Shown: piece by piece, positions 9,576 through 17,635 of the stretch
Layout: each line of letters starts with the position of its first letter
Position numbering within the stretch: the first letter of the stretch is position 1
NCBI RefSeq assembly: GCF_014200435.1
Contig: NZ_JACHBR010000002.1
Location: 52,501 to 116,500, forward strand
Direction: 5' to 3'
Length of the DNA: 64,000 bases
DNA from: Sphaerisporangium krabiense
Lineage (GTDB): Bacteria; Actinomycetota; Actinomycetes; Streptosporangiales; Streptosporangiaceae
The notes under the pieces: model-generated
What the model was told of the DNA's origin: nothing
Seen by the model: only the letters and a program-made list of their open reading frames with translations
The model's database searches: none
Made by a program: the position numbers and the translations under genes

Positions 9576-10835
9576 ATGAGGGATACGCGCCGTGCGCGGT
9601 TGATCCTTGGCCTGCTGCTGGCCGCGGCGCTCGTCCTGATCACCGTCGACCACCGCCAGCGCGACGACTCCCTGTTCGAGCCGGTGCGCTCGCTGGCGTC
9701 ATCGCTGTTCGGCGTGGCCGAGCGTGCCGGGACGAACGTGGTGGGGCCGATGGGCGACCTCGTCGACACCTACGCCTCCGCCGGCGAGTACAAGCGGCAG
9801 ATCGCGGCGGTGCGCGCGGAGAACTCCCGCCTGCGGCGCGAGCTGACCGCGCGCACGCTCGACCGGCAGCGGTCCGAGCAGCTCACGCGCATGCTCGGGC
9901 TGTCGGGCCTCGGCGGGTACCGCGTGGTCGCGGCCCAGGTGATCGCGAGGCGCGGCGTCCCGGGGTTCGAGGAGGCGGTCGAGATCGACGCGGGGTCGGG
10001 CGACGGCGTGCGGCCGGACATGACCGTGCTGAACGGGGACGGCCTGGTGGGGCGGATCGCCCACACCGGGCCCGGCACCTCCACGGTGGTCCTGCTGACC
10101 GATCCGGCCTCGACGGCGGGGGCGCGCATGGAGGGCGGCAACCAGGTGGGCGTGGTGACGGGCCTCGGCCCGGCCGCGGAGAGCCGTCTGATCCGCTTCC
10201 GGTTGCTGGACTCGGCGGCGTCGCTGTCGGCGGGGCGCCGCATCGTGAGCTTCGGGTCGGAGAACGGCGTGCCGTACGCGCCGGGCCTGCCGGTGGGGGT
10301 GATCGAACGCGTGGAGCCGACGCCGGGCGAGCTGACCCGGGTGGCCTACGCCAGGCCGTTCGTCGACTTCGCGGCGCTGGACGTGGTCGGGGTGGTCGTG
10401 AAGGCGCCGCGCCGCGATCCACGGGACGCCATGCTCCCGCCCGCGCCTCCGCCGCCCAAGAAGCAGGCCCGCGCGCCCGCTCCTCCCGCCGCGCCGCCCC
10501 CCTCGGCGCCGGCCCCCGCGCCCTCGCCGTCCGCGACGACGCGCGAGGACCGCCGGGAGGAGCGCCGGGGTGAGCCCCGGGACGAACGACGGGACGGGCG
10601 GCAGGAGGAGCGCCGCGAGGAGAGGCGGGAAGAGCGGCGCGGCGAGCGGCGGGAGGACCCCGGCGAGCGACCACGGCGCGAGGAGGACGGCGAGGCGAGG
10701 CGGCGCGGCGCGCACGCCCGGCACGCCCCGCCGGCCCGCCGGGCGCCACGGGCCCACCGGCCCGCGCGCGAGAAGCGTGACGGACATGACGGCCGTGCGG
10801 GGCACGGGCGGGACCGAGCGGGCGGGAGGACGTGA
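9576..10835 (+). CDS. mreC: rod-shape determining protein MreC with extended charged tail
   Basis: MreC is a bitopic scaffold linking MreB filaments to the elongation penicillin-binding protein. The order is a short basic N-terminus, one transmembrane helix (about 8-24), a coiled coil (about 70-105, AGEYKRQIAAVRAENSRLRR), then the beta-barrel periplasmic domain to about residue 285. Unlike typical MreC (about 280-300 residues), this protein continues for about 130 residues. The extension is a Pro/Ala stretch followed by an Arg/Glu-rich repetitive region (repeats of ERREERR type) and a His/Arg-rich end. The tail is predicted to be outside the membrane. It starts 25 nt after mreB and ends 4 nt before mreD. 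Confidence 0.93.
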   Translation: MRDTRRARLILGLLLAAALVLITVDHRQRDDSLFEPVRSLASSLFGVAERAGTNVVGPMGDLVDTYASAGEYKRQIAAVRAENSRLRRELTARTLDRQRSEQLTRMLGLSGLGGYRVVAAQVIARRGVPGFEEAVEIDAGSGDGVRPDMTVLNGDGLVGRIAHTGPGTSTVVLLTDPASTAGARMEGGNQVGVVTGLGPAAESRLIRFRLLDSAASLSAGRRIVSFGSENGVPYAPGLPVGVIERVEPTPGELTRVAYARPFVDFAALDVVGVVVKAPRRDPRDAMLPPAPPPPKKQARAPAPPAAPPPSAPAPAPSPSATTREDRREERRGEPRDERRDGRQEERREERREERRGERREDPGERPRREEDGEARRRGAHARHAPPARRAPRAHRPAREKRDGHDGRAGHGRDRAGGRT

Positions 10836-10839
10836 CACA

Positions 10840-11370
10840 GTGCTCCGAGCGATCACGGCGGTGCTGCTCGCCGGCCTCATCATGATCGTGCAGGTGAGCA
10901 TCGTGAACCGCCTCCCCCTTCCCGGGGGTGGAGCCCCTGACCTGGTGCTCCTCGGCGTGGTGATGTTCGCCCTGGCACGCGGGCCGGTGCCCGGGGCCGC
11001 CGCGGGCTTCGCCATGGGCCTGGCCGCCGACGTGCTGCCGCCCTCGGCGCACGTCATGGGCCAGTACGCGCTGGTGTTCTGCCTGGTGGGCTACGCGGTG
11101 GGGCGTGCCGCCGAGCGGGCGCCGGGGGCGTCGGCGGTCACGGTGATCGTCGCGGTCATGGTCGCGCCGCTCCTGGCGGCCGGGGTCGGCGGGCTGCTCG
11201 GCGACCCGCGGGCCGACTGGCACACGCTGCCGCGCGTGTGGCCGGTCCTGGTCATGTACAACCTGGCGGTCGCGGCGGCGGTGTTCTGGGGGGTCTCGCG
11301 GTTCTCCGCGCGCCGCCACCGGCGCGAGGCCGTCCCCACGGGGGCCTACCCGGTTCGGAGGCACGTGTGA
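10840..11370 (+). CDS. mreD: rod-shape determining protein MreD
   Basis: This 176-residue integral membrane protein of the elongation complex has about five hydrophobic helices (residues 4-22, 33-50, 55-75, 78-95 and 100-160 in two segments) and a short basic C-terminus. GTG 10840 is chosen: GGGAGGA lies 9 nt upstream and the first helix follows at once. ATG 10786 in the same frame would overlap mreC and lacks a ribosome site. It overlaps the next gene by GTGA, indicating translational coupling with mrdA. Confidence 0.88.
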   Translation: MLRAITAVLLAGLIMIVQVSIVNRLPLPGGGAPDLVLLGVVMFALARGPVPGAAAGFAMGLAADVLPPSAHVMGQYALVFCLVGYAVGRAAERAPGASAVTVIVAVMVAPLLAAGVGGLLGDPRADWHTLPRVWPVLVMYNLAVAAAVFWGVSRFSARRHRREAVPTGAYPVRRHV

Positions 11371-13415
11371 CCCGTGTCCGCGCCCGGCTGGTCGTGCTGC
11401 AGTTCCTGGTCCTGACGCTGCTGGCGGTGCTGACCGTGCGGCTGTGGCAGGTGCAGGTCGTGCACGGGTCGCAGTTCGTGGTCGCGGCGACCGAGACCCG
11501 CACCCGCGACGTCATCGTCCCGGCCGTGCGCGGGCAGATCCTGGACGCCTCGGGGCGTCCCTTGGTGCGCAACCGCGCCTCGCTGGTGGTCTCGGTGGAC
11601 CGCGCCGAGTTCGAGCGCATGCGAGACGGCGGCGCCGCGGTGCTGAAACGCCTCGGGGCGGTGCTGGGCCGTCCGCTGAAGGAGCTGCGCCAGCGCATCC
11701 GCCCGTGCGGGCCGAAGGTGCACCGTCCGTGCTGGCCCGGCTCCCTCTACTCGCAGATCCCCATCGACGACGACGTCTCCACCCGGCAGGCCCTGCAGAT
11801 CCTGGAGCGCCAGGAGGACTTCCCAGGGGTCGTCGCCGAGGTGCAGGCCGTCCGCGACTATCCCCTCGGGACGGGCGCGTCCCAGACGCTCGGCTACCTG
11901 CAGCCGGTCACCGAGGAGGAGCTGAAGAAGCGCTCCAAGCTCAAGGCGAACTTCTCCGGCGTCGACCTGGTCGGCAGGGACGGCCTGGAGTACGTCTACG
12001 ACGAGGCGTTGCGCGGCCAGTCCGGCCTGCGCCGGGTCCAGGTCGACCGCATGGGCAAGGTGCTCGGCGTCGAGCGGCAGACCTCGCCCGTGCCCGGCGA
12101 CGTGCTGATCACGAACATGGACGTCAACGTGCAGAAGGCCGTGGACGCGGCGCTGGCCAAGGCCATGAAGAGCGCGCCGAGCGCGGACGGCGCCGCCGCG
12201 GTGGTGCTGGACGTGCGGACCGGCGGGGTGGTCGCGATCGGCAGCATGCCGACCTACGATCCCTCGGTCTGGGCGGGCGGCATCTCCGAGAAGGACTACC
12301 AGCACCTGCTGTCGGAGAAGGCGGGCCTGCCGCTGATCTCCCGCGCGACCCACGGCCAGTACGCGCCCGGCTCGACGTTCAAGGTCTCCTCGGTGTCGGC
12401 GATGGTCAGGGACGGCTACCCCTTGCACGGCAAGTACGACTGCCCGGGGGTGTTCGACGTCGCGGGCACGGCGTTCCACAACTTCCACGGCATCCCCCTC
12501 GGCGTGCTCGATCTTCACACGGCCCTGGTGAAGTCCTGCGACACGATCTTCTACAAGGCGGCCTACGAGATGTGGCAGCGGGACGGCGGCCTCACCCCCG
12601 TCCGCCGCCCCAAGGAGCCGATGACCAACACCGCCAAGGCGTTCGGGTTCGGCAGGAGGACCGGCATCGACCTTCCCGGCGAGGTGCCCGGGCGCATCCC
12701 GGGCCGGGCCTGGAAGAAGCAGATGTGGGACGCCACCCACCACCTGAGCTGCCAGCGCGCCAAGACCGGCTATCCCGAGGTGGAGAAGAAGAACCCCGGC
12801 CGGGCGGCCTACCTCAAGAGGCTCGCCCACGAGAACTGCGTGGAGGGCATGCAGTGGAAGGCCGCCGAGGCCGCCAACCTCTCCATCGGGCAGGGGGACG
12901 TACTGGTGACGCCGCTGCAGCTGGCCGCCGCCTACGCCGCCCTGGTCGGGGACGGCAAGCTGCGCAGCCCGCGCATCGCCAAGGCGATCGTGCGGCCGGA
13001 CGGCAGCCACGTCGAGGAGATCAAGGCCCCGGTGACGGGACGGCTTCCGGTCGACAAGGGCACCCGTGACTACATCCGCAAAGCGCTGAGCGAGGTGACC
13101 TCGGACGGCACGGCGGCGGGCGCGTTCGGCGGCTTCCCGATGGACGTGGTGAAGATCGGCGGCAAGACCGGCACGGCGGAGGTGTACGGCAAGGAGGACA
13201 CCTCCTGGTTCGCCTCCTTCGCGCCCGCCGCCGATCCGCGCCTGGTGGTCGTCGTCACGGTGTCGCAGGGCGGCCAGGGCGCCATGGCCGCGGCCCCGGC
13301 GGCGCGCGAGATCTGGGAGGCCATCTACGGCATCAAGGGCCCGCCGGCCCTGCCCGGCGGCAAGCCGGTCGCGCGCCTGCCGAAGATCAGGAGCGACGGG
13401 ACGGTGGCGGAGTGA
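11367..13415 (+). CDS. mrdA: penicillin-binding protein 2, elongation transpeptidase
   Basis: This class B PBP crosslinks peptidoglycan as partner of RodA. The 682 residues comprise an N-terminal signal-anchor helix (about 8-25), the PBP dimerisation/pedestal domain (about 45-280) and the transpeptidase domain. The catalytic motifs are intact: S336-T-F-K339, S390-C-D (the SxN/SxD motif) and K600-T-G. GTG 11367 overlaps the mreD stop by 4 nt and has GGAG 6 nt upstream. The long region between SxN and KTG contains an insertion with Cys residues (about 455-495) as seen in actinobacterial PBP2. Confidence 0.95.
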   Translation: MTRVRARLVVLQFLVLTLLAVLTVRLWQVQVVHGSQFVVAATETRTRDVIVPAVRGQILDASGRPLVRNRASLVVSVDRAEFERMRDGGAAVLKRLGAVLGRPLKELRQRIRPCGPKVHRPCWPGSLYSQIPIDDDVSTRQALQILERQEDFPGVVAEVQAVRDYPLGTGASQTLGYLQPVTEEELKKRSKLKANFSGVDLVGRDGLEYVYDEALRGQSGLRRVQVDRMGKVLGVERQTSPVPGDVLITNMDVNVQKAVDAALAKAMKSAPSADGAAAVVLDVRTGGVVAIGSMPTYDPSVWAGGISEKDYQHLLSEKAGLPLISRATHGQYAPGSTFKVSSVSAMVRDGYPLHGKYDCPGVFDVAGTAFHNFHGIPLGVLDLHTALVKSCDTIFYKAAYEMWQRDGGLTPVRRPKEPMTNTAKAFGFGRRTGIDLPGEVPGRIPGRAWKKQMWDATHHLSCQRAKTGYPEVEKKNPGRAAYLKRLAHENCVEGMQWKAAEAANLSIGQGDVLVTPLQLAAAYAALVGDGKLRSPRIAKAIVRPDGSHVEEIKAPVTGRLPVDKGTRDYIRKALSEVTSDGTAAGAFGGFPMDVVKIGGKTGTAEVYGKEDTSWFASFAPAADPRLVVVVTVSQGGQGAMAAAPAAREIWEAIYGIKGPPALPGGKPVARLPKIRSDGTVAE

Positions 13416-14575
13416 ACCAGGCCCTGGTCCCGCGGAACCGCTCCCTGATGCGCAGGGCCGTCGGCGCGCAGTCGGCGGTGTGGCGGGCCGACGGCGTGCT
13501 GCTGGTCGCGGCGATGGCGCTGTCGGTCATCGGCACGCTGCTGGTGTGGTCCTCCACCCGTACCTGGGCGGCGGGCGCGCCGACGGGCATGGTCATGAAG
13601 CACGTGCTCAACCTGGTCATCGGCTGGGTGCTGTGCGGCATCGCGGCCCTGGCCGACCAGCGGACGCTGCGCATCTACGCCCCGGCGGTGTACGGGGTGG
13701 CGCTGCTCGGGCTGCTCGCGGTGATCACCCCGCTGGGGTCCACGATCAACGGGTCGCACTCGTGGATCCTGCTCGGCGGCGGGTTCGCCGTCCAGCCGTC
13801 GGAGCTGGCCAAGCCCGCGCTGATCCTCATGCTGTGCGCGCTGCTGGCCGAGCCCGCGCCCGGCACCGACCGGCCGCGCCCGCTGGACCTGCTGCTCGCC
13901 ATGGCCGCCGCCGCGATCGCCATGGGGCTGGTCATGCTCCAGCCCGACTTCGGCACCACGATGGTGCTCGCCGTGATCACCGCCGCGTCCCTGATCTTCG
14001 CGGGCCTGCGCAAGCGCTACATCGTGGCGCTGGCCGCGGTGGCGGGGGCGGGCGCCGCGGCCGTGTGGCTGTTCGGCCTGCTCAAGCCGTATCAGATCGC
14101 CCGGTTCACCGCGTTCATCGACCCCGCCAACGACCCGCGCGGCGCCGGGTACAACAGCACCCAGTCGCTGATCGCCATCGGCTCGGGCGAGCTGTTCGGC
14201 AAGGGCCTGTTCCACGGCGGGCAGACCACCGGCAGGTTCGTCCCCGAGCAGCACACCGATTTCATCTTCACCGTCGTGGGGGAGGAGTTCGGGTTCCTCG
14301 GCTCGGTCGCCGTCGTCGCGCTGCTGGGCGTGATCCTCCTGCGGGGGCTGCGCATCGCCCGGCAGTGCGAGGACCGCTTCGGGGCGCTGGTCGTGGGCGG
14401 GATCGTCTGCTGGTTCGCCTTCCAGACCTTCGTCAACGTGGGCATGACGATCGGCATCATGCCGATCACCGGCGTCCCGCTGCCGTTCGTGTCCTACGGC
14501 GGGACGGCGACGTTCGCCAACATGATCGCCCTGGGCCTGCTGCAGGCCGTCCACATCCGCGAGCGGGCGTTCTGA
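13412..14575 (+). CDS. rodA: RodA peptidoglycan glycosyltransferase (SEDS family)
   Basis: RodA polymerises lipid II with PBP2 in the elongasome. The 387-residue protein has about ten membrane helices and SEDS landmarks. These are an early NGSHSWI segment near residue 112, QPSELAKPALIL near 129-140, QPDFGTT near 180, and the GYNSTQSLIAIGSG ... TDFIFTVVGEEFGFLG loop near 248-300 followed by PLPFVSYGG near 350. It overlaps mrdA by 4 nt (ATGA), so the two partners are translationally coupled. A 25-residue cytoplasmic N-terminus precedes the first helix. Confidence 0.95.
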   Translation: MNQALVPRNRSLMRRAVGAQSAVWRADGVLLVAAMALSVIGTLLVWSSTRTWAAGAPTGMVMKHVLNLVIGWVLCGIAALADQRTLRIYAPAVYGVALLGLLAVITPLGSTINGSHSWILLGGGFAVQPSELAKPALILMLCALLAEPAPGTDRPRPLDLLLAMAAAAIAMGLVMLQPDFGTTMVLAVITAASLIFAGLRKRYIVALAAVAGAGAAAVWLFGLLKPYQIARFTAFIDPANDPRGAGYNSTQSLIAIGSGELFGKGLFHGGQTTGRFVPEQHTDFIFTVVGEEFGFLGSVAVVALLGVILLRGLRIARQCEDRFGALVVGGIVCWFAFQTFVNVGMTIGIMPITGVPLPFVSYGGTATFANMIALGLLQAVHIRERAF

Positions 14576-14630
14576 CCACCCTGGGACGCGCTGGCGCGAG
14601 GCGTGGCGCACAGGAACTACCCTTGGTGTC

Positions 14631-16553
14631 ATGTCTGTCGAGTCGCTGTTTCCCCGTCTGGAACCGCTTCTGCCCAGGGTGCAGAAGCCGATCCAGTACG
14701 TAGGGGGTGAGCTGAATTCGACCGTCAAGGACTGGGACGAGGCGAGCGTCCGCTGGGCGCTCATGTACCCCGACGCCTACGAGGTGGGCCTGCCCAACCA
14801 GGGCGTCCAGATCCTCTACGAGATCCTCAACGAGCTCCCCGGCACCCTCGCCGAGCGCACCTACGCCGTCTGGCCCGATCTCGAGGCCCTCATGCGCGAG
14901 CACGGGGTGCCGCAGTTCACGGTCGACGGCCACCGGCCGGTGCGCGCCTTCGACGTGCTCGGCGTGTCCTTCTCCACCGAGCTCGGCTACACCAACCTGC
15001 TGACCGCGCTCGACCTGGCCGGCATCCCGCTGGTCGCCGCCGACCGCGGTGAGGACGATCCGGTCGTCCTGGCGGGCGGGCACGCCGCGTTCAACCCCGA
15101 GCCCATCGCCGACTTCCTGGACGCCGCCGTGCTCGGCGACGGCGAGCAGATCTGCATCGCCATCTCCGAGGTCGTCCGCGAGTGGAAGGACGAGGGCCGC
15201 CCCGGCGGGCGCGACGAGCTGCTCCTGCGCCTCGCCTCCACCGGCGGCGTCTACGTGCCGAAGTTCTACGACGTCGAGTACCACGCGGACGGCCGCATCA
15301 AGCGCGTCGCGCCGAACCGCTCGGGCGTGCCGTGGCGGGTGCAGAAGCACACGGTGATGGATCTCGACGAGTGGCCCTACCCCAAGAAGCCGCTGGTCCC
15401 GCTGGCCGAGACGGTCCACGAGCGCTTCAGCGTCGAGATCTTCCGCGGGTGCACGCGCGGCTGCCGGTTCTGCCAGGCCGGCATGATCACCCGCCCGGTG
15501 CGCGAGCGGTCGATCACGACGATCGGCGACATGGTCGAGGTCGGGCTGAAGGAGTCCGGCTTCAACGAGGTCGGCCTGCTGTCGCTGTCCAGCGCCGACC
15601 ACTCCGAGATCGCCGACGTCGCCAAGGGCCTGGCCGACCGCTACGAGGGGAGCGACGTCGGCCTCTCGCTGCCGTCCACCCGCGTCGACGCCTTCAACAT
15701 CGACCTGGCCAACGAGTTCTCGCGCAACGGCCGCAGGTCCGGCCTGACCTTCGCGCCCGAGGGCGGGTCCGAGCGCATGCGCAAGGTGATCAACAAGATG
15801 GTCACCGAGGAAGACCTGATCCGCACCGTCACCGCCGCCTACGGCCAGGGCTGGCGTCAGGTCAAGCTGTACTTCATGTGCGGCCTGCCCACCGAGACCG
15901 ACGAGGACGTCCTCGGCATCGCCGACCTGGCCAAGAAGGTCATCAAGGCCGGTCGCGAGGCCACCGGCACGCGCGACATCCGCTGCACGGTCTCCATCGG
16001 CGGGTTCGTGCCGAAGCCGCACACCCCGTTCCAATGGGCCGCCCAGTGCGACCACGAGACCGTCGACGCCCGGCTGCGCAAGCTCAGGGACGCCCTGCGC
16101 TCCGACAAGGAGTACGGCAGGGCCATCGGCTTCCGCTACCACGACGGCCAGCCCTCGATCGTCGAGGGCCTGCTGTCGCGGGGCGACCGGCGGGTCGGCG
16201 CGGTCGTGCGGGCCGTCTGGGAGGACGGCGGCCGGTTCGACGGCTGGAGCGAGCACTTCTCCTACGACCGGTGGATGTCCTGCGCCGAGCGGGCGTTCGC
16301 CGGGCAGCCCGTGGACGTCGGCTGGTACACCACCCGCGAGCGCGAGGAGGTCGAGGTCCTCCCGTGGGACCACCTGGACGCCGGCCTCGACCGCGAGTGG
16401 CTCTGGCAGGACTGGCAGGAGGCCGTCGGCGGCGCCGAGGTCGAGGACTGCCGGTGGACTCCCTGCTACGACTGCGGGGTCTGTCCCACCATGGGCACCG
16501 AGATCCAGATCGGCCCGACGGGGAGAAAGCTGCTCCCGCTGACGGTCGTCTGA
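14631..16553 (+). CDS. radical SAM protein, TIGR03960 family (B12-binding-like N-terminus)
   Basis: This 640-residue protein has an N-terminal cobalamin-binding-like Rossmann domain (about 30-190), followed by a radical SAM barrel. The cluster-binding motif C274-xxx-C278-xx-C281 (CTRGCRFC) coordinates a 4Fe-4S cluster that would cleave SAM. A second cysteine group near the C-terminus (CRWTPCYDCGVC, about 608-620) could hold another metal. The family is conserved in actinobacteria next to the DUF2344 gene and RNase E/G. It is thought to modify RNA or a ribosome-related target, but the substrate is not established. It starts 55 nt after rodA. Confidence 0.9.
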   Translation: MSVESLFPRLEPLLPRVQKPIQYVGGELNSTVKDWDEASVRWALMYPDAYEVGLPNQGVQILYEILNELPGTLAERTYAVWPDLEALMREHGVPQFTVDGHRPVRAFDVLGVSFSTELGYTNLLTALDLAGIPLVAADRGEDDPVVLAGGHAAFNPEPIADFLDAAVLGDGEQICIAISEVVREWKDEGRPGGRDELLLRLASTGGVYVPKFYDVEYHADGRIKRVAPNRSGVPWRVQKHTVMDLDEWPYPKKPLVPLAETVHERFSVEIFRGCTRGCRFCQAGMITRPVRERSITTIGDMVEVGLKESGFNEVGLLSLSSADHSEIADVAKGLADRYEGSDVGLSLPSTRVDAFNIDLANEFSRNGRRSGLTFAPEGGSERMRKVINKMVTEEDLIRTVTAAYGQGWRQVKLYFMCGLPTETDEDVLGIADLAKKVIKAGREATGTRDIRCTVSIGGFVPKPHTPFQWAAQCDHETVDARLRKLRDALRSDKEYGRAIGFRYHDGQPSIVEGLLSRGDRRVGAVVRAVWEDGGRFDGWSEHFSYDRWMSCAERAFAGQPVDVGWYTTREREEVEVLPWDHLDAGLDREWLWQDWQEAVGGAEVEDCRWTPCYDCGVCPTMGTEIQIGPTGRKLLPLTVV

Positions 16554-16740
16554 CCCGCCGAACGGAAGCAAACACCGCCCGTAACCGTTGCACCCTGTAG
16601 GCCGTCGCGCCACCCCGGCCCCCGGGCCGGGACAGGGAGGGCCACCAGGCTCATATCCTGGGACGACGGCCACGGCAGCGACACAGGAAAGGATCACTTA
16701 GCTGAAGAACCCCGTTCCTGATGGGCCCCCGCCCGCGCCG

Positions 16741-17538
16741 GTGGTGCAACGCCTTCGGGTGCGTTACGCCAAGCGTGGCCGCCTGCGGTTCACCAGCCAC
16801 CGAGACGTCACGCGCGCCATCGAGCGCGCGGTGCGCAGGGCCGGCATCCCCGTCGGCTTCAGCGCGGGATTCACCCCCCATCCGAAGATCTCATACGCCG
16901 GCGCAGCCCCCACCGGGGTGGCCAGCGAAGCCGAATATCTGGAGATCGGCGTCGTCACGACCTGCGCGCCGGACCGGTTGCGCGGCGAGCTCGACGCCTC
17001 ACTGCCGCCCGGCCTTGACGTGCTGGACGTCGTGGAGTCGGCCGGCGGAAGCCTGGCCGAGCGGCTGCAGGGTTCGATCTGGGAGGCCCGCCTTCCCGGG
17101 ACCGAGGCGGCCGAGGCCGCCGAGGCCGCCGCGCGGTTCATGGCGGCGGACCGCGTCGAGGTCGAACGCCTGACCAAGAAGGGCCCGCGCCGTTTCGACG
17201 CGCGCGAGGCGGTCGTCTCGCTGACGGCCGAGGACGCCGCGGCTCAGGCGGCTCGCCAGGGAACGGGTGAAACGGCGGACCGGGAGCCCGGCCCGCCATG
17301 TGCGATACTTCGTATGGTTGTTCGGCACGTTACGCCCGCCGTTCGACCCGACGACGTGCTCACGGGGCTGCGTCTCGTGGCCGCCTTCGCGCCGCCGTCA
17401 CCACCACTGGTGACCAGGCTGGCGCAGGGTCCGCTGGAGGCGCGCACCGGTGCAATGGCCGACCCGCTCGACCCGGACCGCGACGCTCGCGGCGGCGAGC
17501 CGGGACCGGCCGTGCGGCATGTCGAAGACCACCGATAG
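16741..17538 (+). CDS. TIGR03936 / DUF2344 radical-SAM-associated protein
   Basis: The 265-residue product starts MVQRLRVRYAKRGRLRFTSHRD, the hallmark opening of DUF2344 proteins. These always accompany, and are sometimes fused to, TIGR03960 radical SAM proteins. GTG 16741 has no ribosome site. A CTG at 16702 in the same frame lies 8 nt after AAAGGA and is immediately preceded in frame by a stop. It would add 13 residues (LKNPVPDGPPPAP), and actinobacterial homologues commonly carry such a PPPAPVVQ lead-in, so the true start may be CTG 16702. The C-terminal 80 residues are less conserved. The function is presumed joint with the preceding enzyme. Confidence 0.85.
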   Translation: MVQRLRVRYAKRGRLRFTSHRDVTRAIERAVRRAGIPVGFSAGFTPHPKISYAGAAPTGVASEAEYLEIGVVTTCAPDRLRGELDASLPPGLDVLDVVESAGGSLAERLQGSIWEARLPGTEAAEAAEAAARFMAADRVEVERLTKKGPRRFDAREAVVSLTAEDAAAQAARQGTGETADREPGPPCAILRMVVRHVTPAVRPDDVLTGLRLVAAFAPPSPPLVTRLAQGPLEARTGAMADPLDPDRDARGGEPGPAVRHVEDHR

Positions 17539-17583
17539 GACTTGGCGCCGGGCCCCGCGGCCTGGCGCACAGCGAGAGACGAG

Positions 17584-17618
17584 AGCTCCCGCGCGGCGCG
17601 GAGACGCGCCCGGGAGCT
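17584..17618 (+). promoter_or_regulatory. two-tier hairpin with GAGA tetraloop in the rng/rne leader
   Basis: The outer stem AGCTCCC/GGGAGCT (17584-17590 with 17612-17618) and inner stem GGCGCG/CGCGCC (17595-17600 with 17605-17610) close on GAGA, a GNRA-type loop. The structure ends 17 nt before the RNase E/G start codon, next to the ribosome site. It may be a processing or autoregulation element, by analogy with the structured E. coli rne leader. Confidence 0.5.
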
Positions 17619-17635
17619 GACGGGAGAACGCCCGC

